Numbered from the stretch's first letter, positions 1 through 11,892 are shown. The stretch: 64,000 nucleotides of DNA from Ascaphus truei (GCA_036426205.1 CM071569.1:2198354-2262353), one strand, 5' to 3'. Notes: generated by a model not told the origin, from the sequence alone. Made by a program: numbers and translations.

Positions 1-604
1 AACACGTAGGGTCACGTTCCAGAGGGTTCCACGTTCCACGTAGGGTCACGTTCCCTGAACATTAAGGTTTTTACTCTCTCTTTTTGTGGTTGCGGCTCAG
101 TGAAAACACACTCATTGGGACCACTTAGTTTCCAGGTTGAAAGCAGAGCAGGAGAGGAAGCTAATTGGTGCCGGAACAAGCAATAAAGTTCAAACACAAT
201 GACATCCCCAGGGAGTTTTATTTTTTATAATTAAACTGATAGTTCCGATCTGGGCACTTTCACAGTGAAACTCCCATCCGCTTAAAATACCCTTATATAC
301 CGTCCTGGAAGTTGTAGGAAATGGAGTGTGTAGCGTAATGTAGCCATTGTCTCATCTTCAAGCACAATGAGATGGCAAGGCCGGGAGGGCTTTATCGTGT
401 CCACTGGACAAATATCCCCCTTAATTCCGATTGCAGTTGACATACAAGACCATATTTTGTGAGGTGTCAAATGGCAACGCAGCGTCACATGATGCAGCCG
501 AAGGCAGAGCGCAGGTAAGGGTGGGGGCGCGAGGGGGGGGGTGAGAGCAGATGCGTGGGGGGGGGAAACATCTACGTTCCTACGACTTGGTGCCCCAGCC
601 ATTG
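1..604. other. No gene recognised
   Basis: The first bases contain a partly repeated tract (cacgtagggtcacgttcc occurs twice in 1-55). The rest is unassigned, with short G runs at 528-570. No exon-like or LINE reading frame is supported. Confidence 0.4.
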
Positions 605-2034
605 CCGAACCGCTTGCTTCATAGTTACATAGTAGATGAGGTTGAAAAAAGACGTACGTCCATCAAGTTCAACCTATGCTAAATTTAGACAACAGATACT
701 TTATTCTATATCTATACTTACTTATTGATCCAGAGGAAGGCAAACAAAAAAACCCATAAAGGGGAAAAAGTAATTCCTTCCTGACTCCAAGAATTGGCCA
801 TCGGATTAATCCCTGGATCAACATCCTTCCCATGTATACTTATTTGGTATATCCCTGTATACCGTTCCTATCTAAAAAGATGTCCAACCTCTTTTTGAAC
901 AAATCTATTGTATCTGCCATCTCAGCCTCCATGGGTAATGAATTCCACATTTTAACTGCCCTTACTGTAAAGAACCCTTTCCTTTGTTGCTGGTGAAATT
1001 TCCTTTCCTCCAACCTTAAGGGATGGCCCGAGTCCTTAGAACTGCCCGTGGGATGAATAGTTCTTTTGAAAGCTCCTTGTATTGTCCCCGAATATATTTG
1101 TATATAGTTATCATATCCCCTCTTAGACGCCTCTTTGCTAATGTAAATAAATCTAATTTAGCTAGCCTCTTCTCATAAGTTAGATTGTCCATCCCCTTTA
1201 TTAATTTGGTGGCTCTTCTCTCCACTCTCTCTAGTTCCATAATGTCTTTTCTTAGGATTGGTGCCCAAAATTGTACTCCATATTCAAGGTGTGGTTTTAC
1301 TAATGCTTTGTAAAGGGGCATAATTATGTTTACTTCCCTTCCATCCATTGCCCGTTTGATGCAAGATAAGATCTTGTTTGCCTTTGCAGCTACCGCATGA
1401 CATTGGGCACTATTGCTAAGCCTGCAGTCTACAAGCACTCCTAAATCCTTCTCCATCAAGGATTCCCTCAATATATCTCCATTTAATTTGTAAGTTGCCT
1501 TTTTATTCTTGCATCCCAAATGCATAACCTTACATTTATTTGTATTAAACCTCATTTGCCATTTACCTGCCCACGTTTCCGGTCTCTCCAAGTCCTTCTG
1601 AAGAGAAATTACATCCTTCTCTGATTCTATTACCTTACACAATTTAGTATCATCAGCAAAGATGGAGACTTTGCTCTCGATCCCAACCTCAAGGTCATTA
1701 ATAAACAAGTTAAAAAGCAGGGGTCCCAGTACGATCTCTGAGGTACTCCACTCACGACTTTAGCCCAACCTGAAAAAGTTCCATTTATGACAACCCTCTG
1801 TTGTCTCTCCTTAAACCCGTTTTCAATCCAGGTGCATATATTATTACTGTGTCCAACTTTCTTTATTTTGTACACCAACCTCTTGTGTGAAACCGTATCA
1901 AAAGCCTTTGCAAAATCTAAGTAGACCACATCAACTGCATTACCCTGGTCTAAATTCCTACTTACCTCCTCAAAGAAACAAATAAGGTTAGTTTGGCAAG
2001 ATCTATCCTTCATAAATCCATACTGACTATTACT
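605..2034 (-). mobile_element. CR1-type LINE, 3' part with reverse transcriptase, decayed
   Basis: Read on the minus strand, 2013-1630 and then 1708-1016 encode reverse transcriptase: a VVYLDFAKAFDTVSHKRL block, then after a frame change near 1700-1735 a FADDTKLCK catalytic block, DLGVLVD and LEYGVQFWAP. The frame then runs into the C-terminal part of the ORF, followed by a 3' UTR ending at about 605-660 in catagttacatagtag-type 8-bp repeats. This fits a 5'-truncated CR1-superfamily retrotransposon. The frameshift makes it inactive. The truncated 5' end abuts the next LINE at about 2034. Confidence 0.85.
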
Positions 2035-3625
2035 AATAATTATGCTTACCTAATCAACTCTATCTTGTGCTCAGGCCATATCCCTAAGACCTGTAAAACT
2101 GCCAGAGTTGTGCCAATCTTCAAAAGTGGAGACAAAAACACTGTCTCAAACACTGTCTCAATCTCTCTTCTCCCAATACTATCCAAAGTCATGGAAAAAT
2201 GTGTTAATTCCCAATTAAACAATTACTATACCAAGACAAATTTCCCTAGCAGCCAATTCCTATCTTTTCACCCCAAATACTCCACGGTAACTATCCTCGG
2301 TAACTACCCTCCTAAAAGTTTACAATGAGATCCAGTGTGGAATGGAACTGGGACAACTCACTGGTGCAATATTCCTAGATTTTGCAAAGGCTTTTGATAC
2401 TGTTGATCGTGTTATCTTGCTTAACAAACTCCAGTGCACTGGAATAGGGAAGCATGCTTTAAACTGGTTTCAGTCCTACTGTACCTATCAGGTAGATCAC
2501 GTGTGTCCATCTCGGCACTAACTCCAACCCCTTGGATTTCACCTGTGGTGTCCCGCAGGGCTCTGTTCTGGGGCCCCTACTCGTCTCAGTGTTCATCATT
2601 GATCTTCCTACAGCTTGTAAGCGAGCATGAATACACATGTATGGGGATGACACAATCTTATATGCATACAGCCCAAACCTCTCTGACCTTGGACAATCTG
2701 ACTTTGAGACTTGAAAATTGGATTTCCCAAAAGAAACTATTTCTAAACACTGACAAGACTGTAACAATGGTATTTGTGATGAAGGCTAAATTTGTAAAGC
2801 TTCCAATGAAGGACCATCAGAACCAACTCTAATACTATCCTAGCCCCTGTTACTAGTTTCAAATATTTGGGCATATGGTTTGACTCCCATTTAATATTTG
2901 GGTTGCACATTGATACCCTGACATCCAAAACCTATGCGAAACTAGGTGTACTATATAGGAACAAATCCTCTTTAAGTCTGCTGGTCAGAAAGCGCTTCGC
3001 ACAGCAGATGCTGATGCCAATTATAAACTATGGGGACATAGTATATGACTCTGCAGCCCAAACTCACCTTGGAAAACTTGATACTCTCTACAACTCAATA
3101 TGCCGTTTTGTTCTCCAATGCAACTACAACACACATCACTGCAAAATGCTCAAAGAACTAGATTGGTCATCACTTGAGTATAGGCGCAAAGTTAATCTCT
3201 CCTGTTTTGCCTTCAAATACTTTCTGGGCAAGCTACCCGTCTATCTGAACAAGCTCCTCACCCCTACCACACGCAGCACTTATCACCTGAGATCTGACTC
3301 CAAAACGCTGTTCAAGGTTCCACAAAGTATCCGGCCGTTCCTCCTTCTCTTACCGTGCACTCCACAACTGGAACAGTCTACCGGAGACTCTCACATCCAC
3401 CACCTGTTTAAGTTCTTTAAAAACTTTACATACGCCTATAATATATATTATCTCTAATGTCTTGTGTATAATGTATAACCCTACTCACTCATTGTAACTA
3501 TGTATTTATAACCATGTATTTGTCATCATAACTCTATGCCCAGGACATACGTGAAAACGAGAGGTAACGCTCAATGTATTACTTCCTGGTAACACATTTT
3601 ATAAATAAACTCAAATTAAATCTAA
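2035..3625 (+). mobile_element. L2-like LINE fragment, reverse transcriptase C-terminal half
   Basis: Frames at 1993-2328, 2434-2832 and 2867-3457 carry pieces of one reverse transcriptase: a KTARVVPIFKSGD block, an FAKAFDTVDRV-like block (about 2370-2410), and a long C-terminal part with YRNKSSLSLLVRKRFAQQ and NYGDIVYDSA. Several frameshifts separate the pieces. The 3' end has the sequence around 3540-3620 (cccaggacatac...gtattacttcctggtaa...ataaataaa) that recurs at the ends of the copies near 24.3, 52.3 and 55.1 kb, so it is a genuine family terminus. Confidence 0.82.
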
Positions 3626-3630
3626 GAAAA

Positions 3631-3751
3631 AGGACTTCCATTTTGCTTTTGGTCCAATCTCCCTGTGGGTGCTGATATTTTCTGTATTGCTGTTTTTTTT
3701 TAATACATTAAAGAAGAAATCTGGTGAGACCAAAAGCAAAACGGAAGTCCT
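3631..3751. repeat. Short hairpin, 24-bp arms
   Basis: The sequence starting aggacttccattttgctttt (3631-3654) recurs inverted at 3728-3751 with about one mismatch, around a 73-bp AT-rich loop. It directly follows the LINE 3' end. The owner family is not recognised. Confidence 0.6.
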
Positions 3752-4186
3752 TCATTTTCTTAGCGTGCTGATCCAGTTTGGTTTTTGCACAGCTTACGAT
3801 CTTCCACATATGTTACTACTAGTTCCTGGGGGCAGCAATTGGCTCACTTAACTAGCAGGCATCACTGTCTCAGTAGCTGGGGCTATTCTTAAGTACTGTT
3901 TGAGTAAGCATGCTAGCATAGAGACTGCTCTACTGTCTAATACACCATAATAATATGTCATATCGCCGTATTCTTTTTTTTTTTTTTTAATTTATTTTCG
4001 CCGTCTTTTTTATTAGATACATTATTTTATGAGGTTAATAAATGTTAAATTCTAGATACTTTCAACTCATCTGGTAAAAGGGAGTTAAGTGCCATAATAG
4101 AGGGATTTCTATTCAATTCAATTTCTATATAGAAAAACTGTTTTGAGGAGTATAATCAGATGTATAATAATACTAGTTGTTTTCCT
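3752..4186. other. AT-rich unassigned DNA
   Basis: There is a T-rich tract at 3975-3995 and otherwise unique-looking sequence. No coding or repeat signal that I can support. Confidence 0.3.
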
Positions 4187-4412
4187 TGTATAGCGCTAAC
4201 AGTGTATGTAGTGCTGTAGTTACAATGTTGCAGTCATGAGTCCCTGCCCTGTAGAGCTTACGATCTATTTTTTGAGTAGCTGAGGCACAGGGAGATAAAG
4301 TGACTTGCCCAAAGTCACAAGGAGTTGACACTGGGAATTGAACGAAGTTCCCCGCTCAGCAGCCTTGTTTATGGAGTCGGCTCCTTTACTCACTGAGCCA
4401 CTCTCACCAATT
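4187..4412 (-). mobile_element. tRNA-derived SINE
   Basis: On the minus strand the element starts with a tRNA-like head: A-box-like tggctcagtgagtaaag and B-box-like gttcaattccc. A shared body follows (cttgtgactttgggcaagtc..., tcactttatctccctgtg, a gtaagctct...gggcaggg block). The same body is found in + orientation at 34105-34322, so this is a dispersed RNA polymerase III type SINE rather than a tRNA gene. Confidence 0.8.
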
Positions 4413-5124
4413 GTAAGACGCACCATTGATTTTAATGAAAAAAAAATCGGGGTAAAAAGAAACACTACATTAAATGTACAGAGAAAATGTTTTGGGAGAT
4501 CATGTGATACTCTCGCTGTGTCCCGGGTCTCCGGTACTGCGCATGGCGGCCGGCTGCATCCCTCCATCGTCCTCCTTTCCAGCTTGGAAGGGCCTAATGG
4601 CCGGCGGGTTTGGTGGTGTGGGTATTGGGAGGGCAGGTCTTGTGCGCACACCTGGCTCACCCGTCACCCCTTCCCTGGTTAGAGGGTCGCCAGGAGCTTA
4701 ACAGCTGGCCATTTTGGAGGGAGGGAAGGAGTTCCGTTCACACCTGCCCACCCCCGTGTCCGGACGAGAGTCGCCGGGGGGAGGGGCTTAACGTCCGGGG
4801 TCAGAGCTTTTCGGCGCTAGCCATGGGATGGCAACGAAGCCCAGTGGGAGAAGGGGGCCTCGGGCAGCAAGCAGAAATTGCAGGGCTCTGGAAGCCAAAA
4901 GTCCCTGCCCCGGCAGAGTTACAGCAGGCCGGGTAAGACTGCCGAGCTGGAAACCCTTGTAAGCCTCGCCACTGCGGCAGCTCCAGCTTCCCTCCCGACC
5001 AGGACTCCAGCAGCGCCCCCTTCCAGCCAAGTTTTTTTTCAAAGGCATCGATTCCAAGACGCATCCAGATTTCAGACATGTTAAAATATGGACAAAGGTG
5101 CGTCTCAGAATCGAGGAAATCCGG
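4413..5124. mobile_element. Non-autonomous TIR element (gaatcgaggaaat ends), CG-rich core
   Basis: The left end has caattgtaagacgcacc and the right end has ggtgcgtctcagaatcgagg (about 5096-5116), imperfect inverted ends shared with the element at 45567-46355. The core (4500-5080) is CpG- and C/G-rich with no recognisable protein; open frames there are compositional. The left end seems eroded or replaced by the adjacent SINE. Confidence 0.55.
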
Positions 5125-5725
5125 TAGTAATGTTATGGGCTCCCAAATACTTGTTCAATATCTGTATTATTTAAAAGTCTAGACTGGGAGGGAATAGCTA
5201 CAAACTGCAGACCGGAGCCAGGTAATGATATTAGAACTAGGATGTCCCTGCAGCCGAAATGATTGGGGCTCAGCTCTGCTTCCCACCTACGTAAAAAGAA
5301 AAGGTGGGATAGAGGGAGATGATTTGCTTTAAATAAGCAATCCCTCCCAGTGTGAAAATAAAACATATTTTACACTTTGCTAGATACAAATAAGTAAAAC
5401 CCGTTACTTTAACGGTGATTGAATGTTTGTAAGAAAGCCATTGGAGTATCAAAAAGATTTGTTGAAGGGAGATCGACGTGTCAATCTACCTTCAATAAAT
5501 CATTTTGATACTTCTTTACCAAGACCACTTACGTGCCAACTTCTTTACTTCTGGATTATCGCGCGATCACGCTTGCTGAGCACCCGTGGCAAGTATCGTG
5601 ACTTCGTGAGTGTACCACGCTATAGTATTGTTTGTTTCCCTTTAAAATGAGCTGATAACTTTTGAAAATAAGCAGACAGGCATCACAATCAAAATTTTTT
5701 TTTTAATTTTATTATTTATTATTTT
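5125..5725. other. Unassigned intergenic DNA
   Basis: No protein motif, splice structure or repeat family recognised; a short A/T tract lies at 5690-5725. Confidence 0.3.
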
Positions 5726-5729
5726 TACA

Positions 5730-5835
5730 CTAGTTTGAAGCAGGGGTTCTCTGGAACTGAACCCCATTAATTCCAGCTCAGGGGACCCCCTGCTTCTGAA
5801 GATACTTACCGCCATGGTAGGTGCTAATAGCTGCT
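5730..5835. repeat. Fragment of a dispersed 'gaagcaggggt...ccccctgcttc' repeat
   Basis: An internal imperfect palindrome (gaagcaggggttctctgg ... caggggaccccctgcttc) followed by a gatacttaccgccatggtagg segment. Related fragments occur at about 7965-8112, 9690-10045 and 13480-14051, so it belongs to a multi-copy non-autonomous family. Confidence 0.6.
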
Positions 5836-5899
5836 CCAGCTAAGCTAGTTGGGCTTTAAAGTTTGGAAGAAAGCAGAAAATCTCTGGCGCATAGATTGA

Positions 5900-7000
5900 T
5901 GTTTGTGATCAATAAATCACAAATATAATTGAGACGATGGTCGTCAAAAGCAGAACATTTAAAAAAAAAAAAAAGAACAATATATTAAAATAAAGAATAA
6001 AATACACAAATGAACACCTGAACCTTAGTGCAAATTTTTAGACCATATAGTGCTGGCCACACACCTTCTAAGCCTTACATCGTAAGTCCAGGTTGGTCCG
6101 AACACGAGAAAAAGGTTTGATAAACCAGAGTATATATAGCTTTCTGTTGCCTTCCGGATATTCAAAGTTACAATCCTAATCCTGAATATGAGATCTCGTA
6201 ATCGCAGGTTCAGTTCCGTATGGAATATCATGTATTCCCAATATCCTGTGCGAATGTATGTTATTGTTTTGGAAGATACAATGTCCTTTAGGTGTTGCAA
6301 CAATAAGGTTAAGCCTTTGTGAGTGATTTGTAATCGTTAAAGATATTCCTATCAAGTAGGGTTTATTTCAACATGTGTATATGTTTAGAGTTTCTCAAGG
6401 GTAATAACCCCACGATGTGTTACCACAGATAACACCTTGAATGTTAATAGAGTTCATGTGGGTGTTTCTGGTTTGAGTATGCTGCTTGGCATGTGCAGTG
6501 CTTTCTTAGCAAGGTACAAACTTCACCTTATATCCGGTTGTGAATGGCTGGGACGTTGCAGATCTTGGAGCCAGGTGCAGTTTGGGGATGCTGTTCAACC
6601 TGTCCCCTCCAGCGGAAAGGAACTGTGTCACTGTTTGCTGCTGACCTCCATGGTCTGCTCGGACCAGGTGCCGTGAGTCTCCACCTGCACAGCTATTACG
6701 ATGATATCCAGCTGGCCCTCACCTGCGGCTTTCCCTCGTCGCAGTGACATTCTAGCTCTCGCCGGTCTCCTCCGCTCCTGCAGCTAATCGGAGAGCGCCC
6801 AGCTGATCGTCAGACACTACCTCAACTCCTTGGATAGGGAGAAAAAAAAACTACAGGTGCTGCACGGGTTCAGGGCTCTCACCCTACGCGTTTCACCTAT
6901 CATAGGCTTCATCAGGGGTATGCTCAGGTGTTCTGTCTTTGTCCTTTATATACCACTTGAGATGGGGATTTTATTCCCTTATTCGCAGTCATGATTAAGA
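5900..7000 (-). mobile_element. Probable Penelope-like element terminal region
   Basis: The minus strand contains a hammerhead-like core (6882-6916) of the kind found in Penelope-element terminal regions. The surrounding sequence is AT-rich with no intact protein. Borders are approximate and the assignment rests mainly on the ribozyme-like motif. Confidence 0.4.
6882..6916 (-). ncRNA. Hammerhead-ribozyme-like motif
   Basis: On the minus strand the order is CTGATGA, a short stem-loop (AGCC...GGT), GAAAC and then GCGTAGGG. CTGATGA and GAAAC are the two invariant strands of the hammerhead core. The full three-helix fold and the cleavage-site triplet were not proven by folding. Confidence 0.5.
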
Positions 7001-7007
7001 TTTCGGG

Positions 7008-7343
7008 TACAGGCATACCCCGCTTTAAGGACACTCACTTTAAGTACACTCGCGAGTAAGTACATATCGCCCAATAGGCAAACGGCAGCTCACGCATGCG
7101 CCTGTCATCACGTCCTGAACAGCAATACCGGCTCCCTACCTGTACCGAAGATGTGCGCAAGCGGGGAGATTATAGAGCCTGTTACAAAGGCGTTATTTAC
7201 ATCAGTTATGCACGTATATAACGATTGCAGTACTGTACATGCATCGATAAGTGGGAAAAAGGGAGTGCTTCACTTTAAGTACATTTTCACTTTACATACA
7301 TGCTCCGGTCCCATTGCGTACGTTAATGCGGGGTATGCCTGTA
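7008..7343. mobile_element. MITE with TACAGGCATACCCCGC inverted ends
   Basis: The left end tacaggcataccccgc and the right end gcggggtatgcctgta are perfect inverted repeats 16 bp long, ending in TA on both sides, which fits TA-targeting Tc1/mariner-like elements. The interior (about 300 bp) has no transposase; the 67-codon open frame at 7151 is not recognisable. Confidence 0.8.
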
Positions 7344-7960
7344 TACCACATTAATACGTGGAACGCGTGGCACGTACAAATAAAAGGAGGAGGTTTTAAA
7401 CTAATAACGGTGTGTGGCAAATAGTTTTTTTTTTTGTATGGTTCTACACTGATCCAGAAATGGTTCCTTATCTTCTAATTACTACAGATCAATGAGTATA
7501 TTTTATTTACATATACTCAGTGCATTTCATTGAGGGAGAAGTTAAAACATCATAATATTCTAATATGTTGAAACATTTATATCCAGCATTTTGTAACAAA
7601 GATGGATTTAGTATATCGAGCTTTCTGCATGGTAGGACAGACATCATTGTTAAAGGATATCAGTGGCTAATTCACTAGGATACATTGTATTCTGTCAAGG
7701 AGAATTATTTGCATTTCATGAGGTACTGTATGCAGATATATTGCGTATTCTTTGAGATACTTCCTTACATCTCTCCAATATATTTCTCCCATGCTCCCTT
7801 TTAAAGCTTCGTTTTCAAATTCGTAATTTATCTCTGTAGTATCGCAATGTAAGAGATATTAGTTTATTTCCCTATTTTTTTCATGTATAGTTTATGTATA
7901 TTATTAGTGAGTGCTTATTTAAGCATGTTTTAATATATCTCGATCATGTCTATTCTACCA
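7344..7960. other. AT-rich unassigned DNA
   Basis: No coding or repeat signal recognised. Confidence 0.3.
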
Positions 7961-7964
7961 TTAA

Positions 7965-8115
7965 GATAGTATAGCAGGGACCGGAGGTAACAATCCTCGA
8001 TAGTATAGCAGGGACCGGAGGTAAAATGGGGTCCTCGGAGCTTAAATTAATGGGGTTCAGCTCTGGAGACCCCCTGCTTCAATCCTGGGTAAAGAAAAAA
8101 AAATGTTAAAAAAAC
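7965..8115. repeat. Tandem duplication plus 'ccccctgcttc' repeat fragment
   Basis: The segment gatagtatagcagggaccgg occurs twice in a row (about 7965-8025). It is followed by the ggggttcagctctggagacc / ccccctgcttcaa segment shared with 9690-10045 and 13840-13890. Confidence 0.6.
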
Positions 8116-8856
8116 AAGCGCTTGTATTGCTGCTTTAATGAAAAGCCGGTGTACAGATGAGTAACAGGTTCTTGCTGGCGCATTCTGGCGAGATATTCTC
8201 TGATGTTCTGTGTTCTAATTCAATATGGGGTTATCAGCGGGAGCAGGGACGCCGGTTACATCTGTCATTGTCACATGTAAACTGTTCCAACAACGTGTGT
8301 GAGATCCTGAAGGACCACCGTTTAGTTTCTCAAAAATGAGCTTTCCGCATTTCCATGGTAATCAAATGCTTTGCGGGGATTTTACCGTCTTTATCTAACG
8401 TCTTTTGTGGATGTTTTGGAAATCTTCCCATCTACAAGTAAACTGTTTTTTTGTCTTTTTGTTCTTTGTTTGTAAAGTAGTTGTAACGAGCCGATTATAG
8501 AGTTTAGTAGCCCTAGAGAAAAGGAAAGCGTACTCATTTCTCACAGGACACAACCGGGTTTTGTTGCAGATCATGATCACCTTTTAGCCGGGCAGCGTGA
8601 AACTTAAAGCAGCAGTTGGCGCTGACCGCCATTTTTTCCCCTCCTGCGCTTTTTTTTTTCTTGCCCCTTTCAACGCTGTTTTTTTTTTTTTTTAATCGGA
8701 TGCTCCCTTCAGGAGATATAAAGGTTTGCATTATGTGCCTGGGAAGTTAAAATGGCATTGGCTCCAGAGCCAAGTGACGTGTAAAGGTTAGCATGGTAAC
8801 CTCAGAAGATCATGAGCAGGACATATTCAGAGGCCAGTCAACTAATATTCTGTGTC
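8116..8856. other. Unassigned DNA with T-rich tracts
   Basis: Homopolymer T runs at 8650-8695. The small open frames are not recognisable as any protein. Confidence 0.3.
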
Positions 8857-9121
8857 GGGGTGTGCAACTCCAGTCCTCAAGGTCCACCAACAGGTCAGGT
8901 TTTAAGGATATCCCTGCTTCAGCACAGGTGGCTCAGTCAAAGACTGAGCCACTTGTTGAGCCTCCTGTGCTGAAGCAGGGACATACCTAATACCTGACCT
9001 GTTGGTGGCCCTAGAGTACTGGAGTTGGCCACTCAATGACTAGGCCACTTATGTTGAAGCAGGGATATCCTGAATACCTGACCTGTTGGTGGCTCTTGTG
9101 ACAGGAGTTGGCCACCCCTGC
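8857..9121. repeat. Foldback repeat family, copy 1 (extra right arm)
   Basis: A palindromic repeat: caactccagtcctcaagg, ccaccaacaggtcaggtttt, atccctgcttcagcacaggt, ggctcagtc, then the reverse complement of these. In this copy the right arm is present twice in a row (8960-9035 and 9040-9121), both decayed. Ten or more related copies lie in the window. Confidence 0.85.
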
Positions 9122-9254
9122 ACTATGAGTTAAACGAGTATAGGCTTCTAAGGGGATTGCTGATCTAAAGGCATCCCAACCTGCAGCTGATCTTGAAAGT
9201 ACATCCCTGGGTACCGATCAGTTCAATGAACTATTTAAGGGAGATAGAATCTCT

Positions 9255-9570
9255 CTAAGGCTACGACCATACCAGCCCCGGCACGGCGTGCACACGATCC
9301 GGTGACGTCATCCTTGCGATGCCACCGGGGCGGCATGTGGACGGCAGGCAGGAGGCCAGCAGAGGAGACAGGGAGGCGCGGCCGGGAGCAGTTCGCCCTC
9401 ATTGGCCGAACCGCTCACGTGACGCATCCGTCGCCTGCTTAAAAAAAGAATCTCCTGCCTGCCGCCCCGCAGTTCCAGGCGTCGCGCCAGGTATGTTCGC
9501 TTTCATTGGATTGTGGCTCTTTGTGTTTGCGCCGCGCCGTCAGCCGCTTTGGGTATAATCGCGGCCTAAG
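9255..9570. mobile_element. CpG-rich non-autonomous element (taaggc...gcggcctaa ends)
   Basis: Starts ctaaggctacgaccatacc and ends tcgcggcctaag. The middle has gtgacgtcatcc and a cattggccgaaccgctcacg segment that recurs at 14830, 17730 and 63780. The symmetrical TTA/TAA-GGC ends suggest a PIF/Harbinger-type element with a 3-bp target, but the class is uncertain. Confidence 0.6.
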
Positions 9571-9689
9571 AAAGCCAATTACACGGACACGCTGTTTTTA
9601 AAATGTATTTTGTGGACCTGCTTTGCATGGAGAATTTTCGGGCATTTGCCGGTTTCATGTCGGCCTTTAAAGGAACAGACGCTTCCCTC

Positions 9690-10045
9690 ACCCGCCCAAA
9701 TATTTTTTTTCACCCTAGGTGGGGAGCAGGGGGTCTCCGGAGAGAAACCCCAGTCATTTCAGCTCCGGTACCCCCTGCTCCCCGAGATACCTGCCTTCGT
9801 AGCGGGTGCCGGTATCCGCTCTGCAGGTTTAAATGTCCTGGTCAAACGGGTAAATTGTCTCTTGGGAGCTTTATAGCCACCATTTCGATAGCCCCACATA
9901 GCCCAGCTGCTAACGGCACCCCCGACGGAGGTAAGTATCTCTGGACGCAGGGGGTCCTTGGAGCTGAGATCAGTGCGGTTCAGCTCTGGAGACCCCCTGC
10001 TCCTACCCTATAACTATATCAACAGGAAAGCGGGATCGCTACTTT
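9690..10045. repeat. Dispersed 'ccccctgctcc' repeat, longer copy
   Basis: Inverted ggggagcagggggtctccgg / ggtaccccctgctcccc (9719-9783), the gataccTgcc junction, then ggaggtaagtatctctggac and ggttcagctctggagacccc. Same order as in 13480-13910. Confidence 0.6.
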
Positions 10046-10584
10046 AACCCATATTTATTTTTTTTAGACCCCCCACCCCAAAGTGTAACAAAATTTGCAT
10101 CAAAAAAATAGACATTTGTAACCGAAATATAGACCCCTGTAAATGGAATCTATAGACCAGCGTTACATTTTGGGCTATTCTTTGCATGTGGTCTCGGATA
10201 ACGGTGCCGACGTGGCGGTTCCCTCCTCCCTGGTGCTTGACTTGCAGCGTGTTATTCTCCGGGCCGTTGCTCTGATAAGGAGGTTGTGTTGATGTCAGAT
10301 AACTTTAGTAGCGGGGTGAAGGAAGCGAGATTCTCCTGCCCCAAAGTCCCGGCTATAAATGGGACCTGTCACCAGACATGTGAAATCCGTCACATATCAA
10401 TGATACCGATCATTTGACGTTATTTCACATCGGGGTGAGAGAACTTTTTTACCCTTTAACGGCTTTTAACACTTTGCGTGCTGAACGGCTGACGGCAGTA
10501 CAGGAGTGTGATTTAGGACATTTGGTTGCCCCCATTTTGCCGCGACTCACCCCGCCGTCAGGAAGCTTCTGCCGCCCGTTAAGG

Positions 10585-10870
10585 TGAGTACCTTACTCTA
10601 AAACCCCTTACCCAAAACCCTTACCCTAACACCCCCTACCCACAGCCCTTACTCTAAAAAACCCTCCCCTAAGCCCTTACTCTAAAACCCTTACCCTAAT
10701 ACCCCTACCCTAAGCCTTTACCCTAATACCACCTACCCTAAGCCCGTACCCTAACACTCCCTCCTCTAAGCCCTTATTGTAAAACCCCCTCCCCTAAGCT
10801 TTTAACTTAAAAACCCTTACTTTAAAATCCTTGCCCTACAACCGCCTACCCGAAGCCCTTACCCTACGGC
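10585..10870. repeat. Degenerate CCCTAA-like minisatellite
   Basis: About 285 bp built of variants of cccttaccctaaaac / cccctaccctaagc, unit near 14-15 bp. CCCTAA hexamers, the vertebrate telomere complement, recur but are spaced out rather than perfectly tandem. Confidence 0.75.
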
Positions 10871-11704
10871 CGCGACCAAATGTCCCATTCCGCCTCAGTG
10901 CCTCTCTGGCAAATTGCGATCCTCTGAGGGGTAACGGGATTGTGGTGTCCTCCCTTTCCATTCCTCTGCCGACTGGATCACGGCCAGCGCTCCCCCGAGG
11001 AGCACAGAATGCGACGCCCAGTACAAAACCAGCTGGAAGCCCATGACCGAGCCATTCGAACGCCTGAAGCGCCAGACTTCATGTCATTGCGGCTCTGTCA
11101 TGGGGCACTCAAGGGGTTAATGCCGTTACATATGTCTTTGGGTGTAGTAGAATTTGTGTTGGAGAACAGGGCTCTATTACAGTGGGTTACCAGTCTTTTC
11201 TTAGTTAAGGAACCCTAGAATTATAATCTGAAATTCTGGGGAACCCAAGCTCTCTCTCCCCCCTCCCCATTACACTCCCCCCTCTCTCATACACACCTTC
11301 CTCTCTCACCCCCCACTTGGGTGAGGTGTCATTTATTTGCTATTTTTGAGAAATGTTGGAATATTTAGTGGTTCTCTTATAAGTTGTTCTGTCCATGCAT
11401 AGTGTCCTCATTTTTGTACCACTATATGGAATTGCCTTATGAACTAGATCTATGAAGAATTGTCTTGTTGGTTGATTACGAGGTGTTCTAATTATCAGGA
11501 AATCTACAGGGCCAAACCCGATACTATAAATGCTTCCTACAAGACCGAATGCAAGACTTGACTGAGCCATGAGGTTGACAAACTGTATCTTGGGTGAATT
11601 GGGATTAATTAATACACTAATCCGTAAAACATAATTTCCCATACTTATGTGTGACATGTAATAATGATGTAAAAAATGATGTTCTTATTTCTTTCTTTAT
11701 GCAG
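10871..11704. other. b4galt4: Region upstream of the first b4galt4 coding exon
   Basis: 10880-11110 is moderately CpG-containing, 11250-11320 is C/T-rich and the rest is AT-rich. I see no convincing first exon or TATA box. An upstream promoter may lie here or further left. Confidence 0.3.
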
Positions 11705-11892
11705 GTCAGATTTCCTAGATGACAAATACGTTCTTTGAATCCACAGGCCTGATGACCCATCACTCAGAGGATATTTGGGGTATGAGGACGCGGTTATGGT
11801 TTGAATTAATCACCTTGTGTTATCAGCCTTTTAGTTTCCCTTTGGCTGCTTGACCTCCAAAGGTAGCAGCCCTTCCACTGTAGGAACTAGAA
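11705..11892 (+). other. b4galt4: 5' UTR part of first coding exon of b4galt4
   Basis: A pyrimidine-rich tract ending in atgcag at 11704 looks like a splice acceptor, so the start-codon exon probably begins near 11705 and at least one untranslated exon lies upstream. I could not place that exon or the promoter. There are two candidate start codons in frame, 11893 (MGF...) and 11932 (MRT...); the first has a purine at -3 and G at +4 and gives the N terminus expected for this family. Confidence 0.55.

Noticed and set aside
10585..10870. True telomere or chromosome end
   Set aside because: Hexamers are degenerate and interspersed, and unique sequence continues on both sides.
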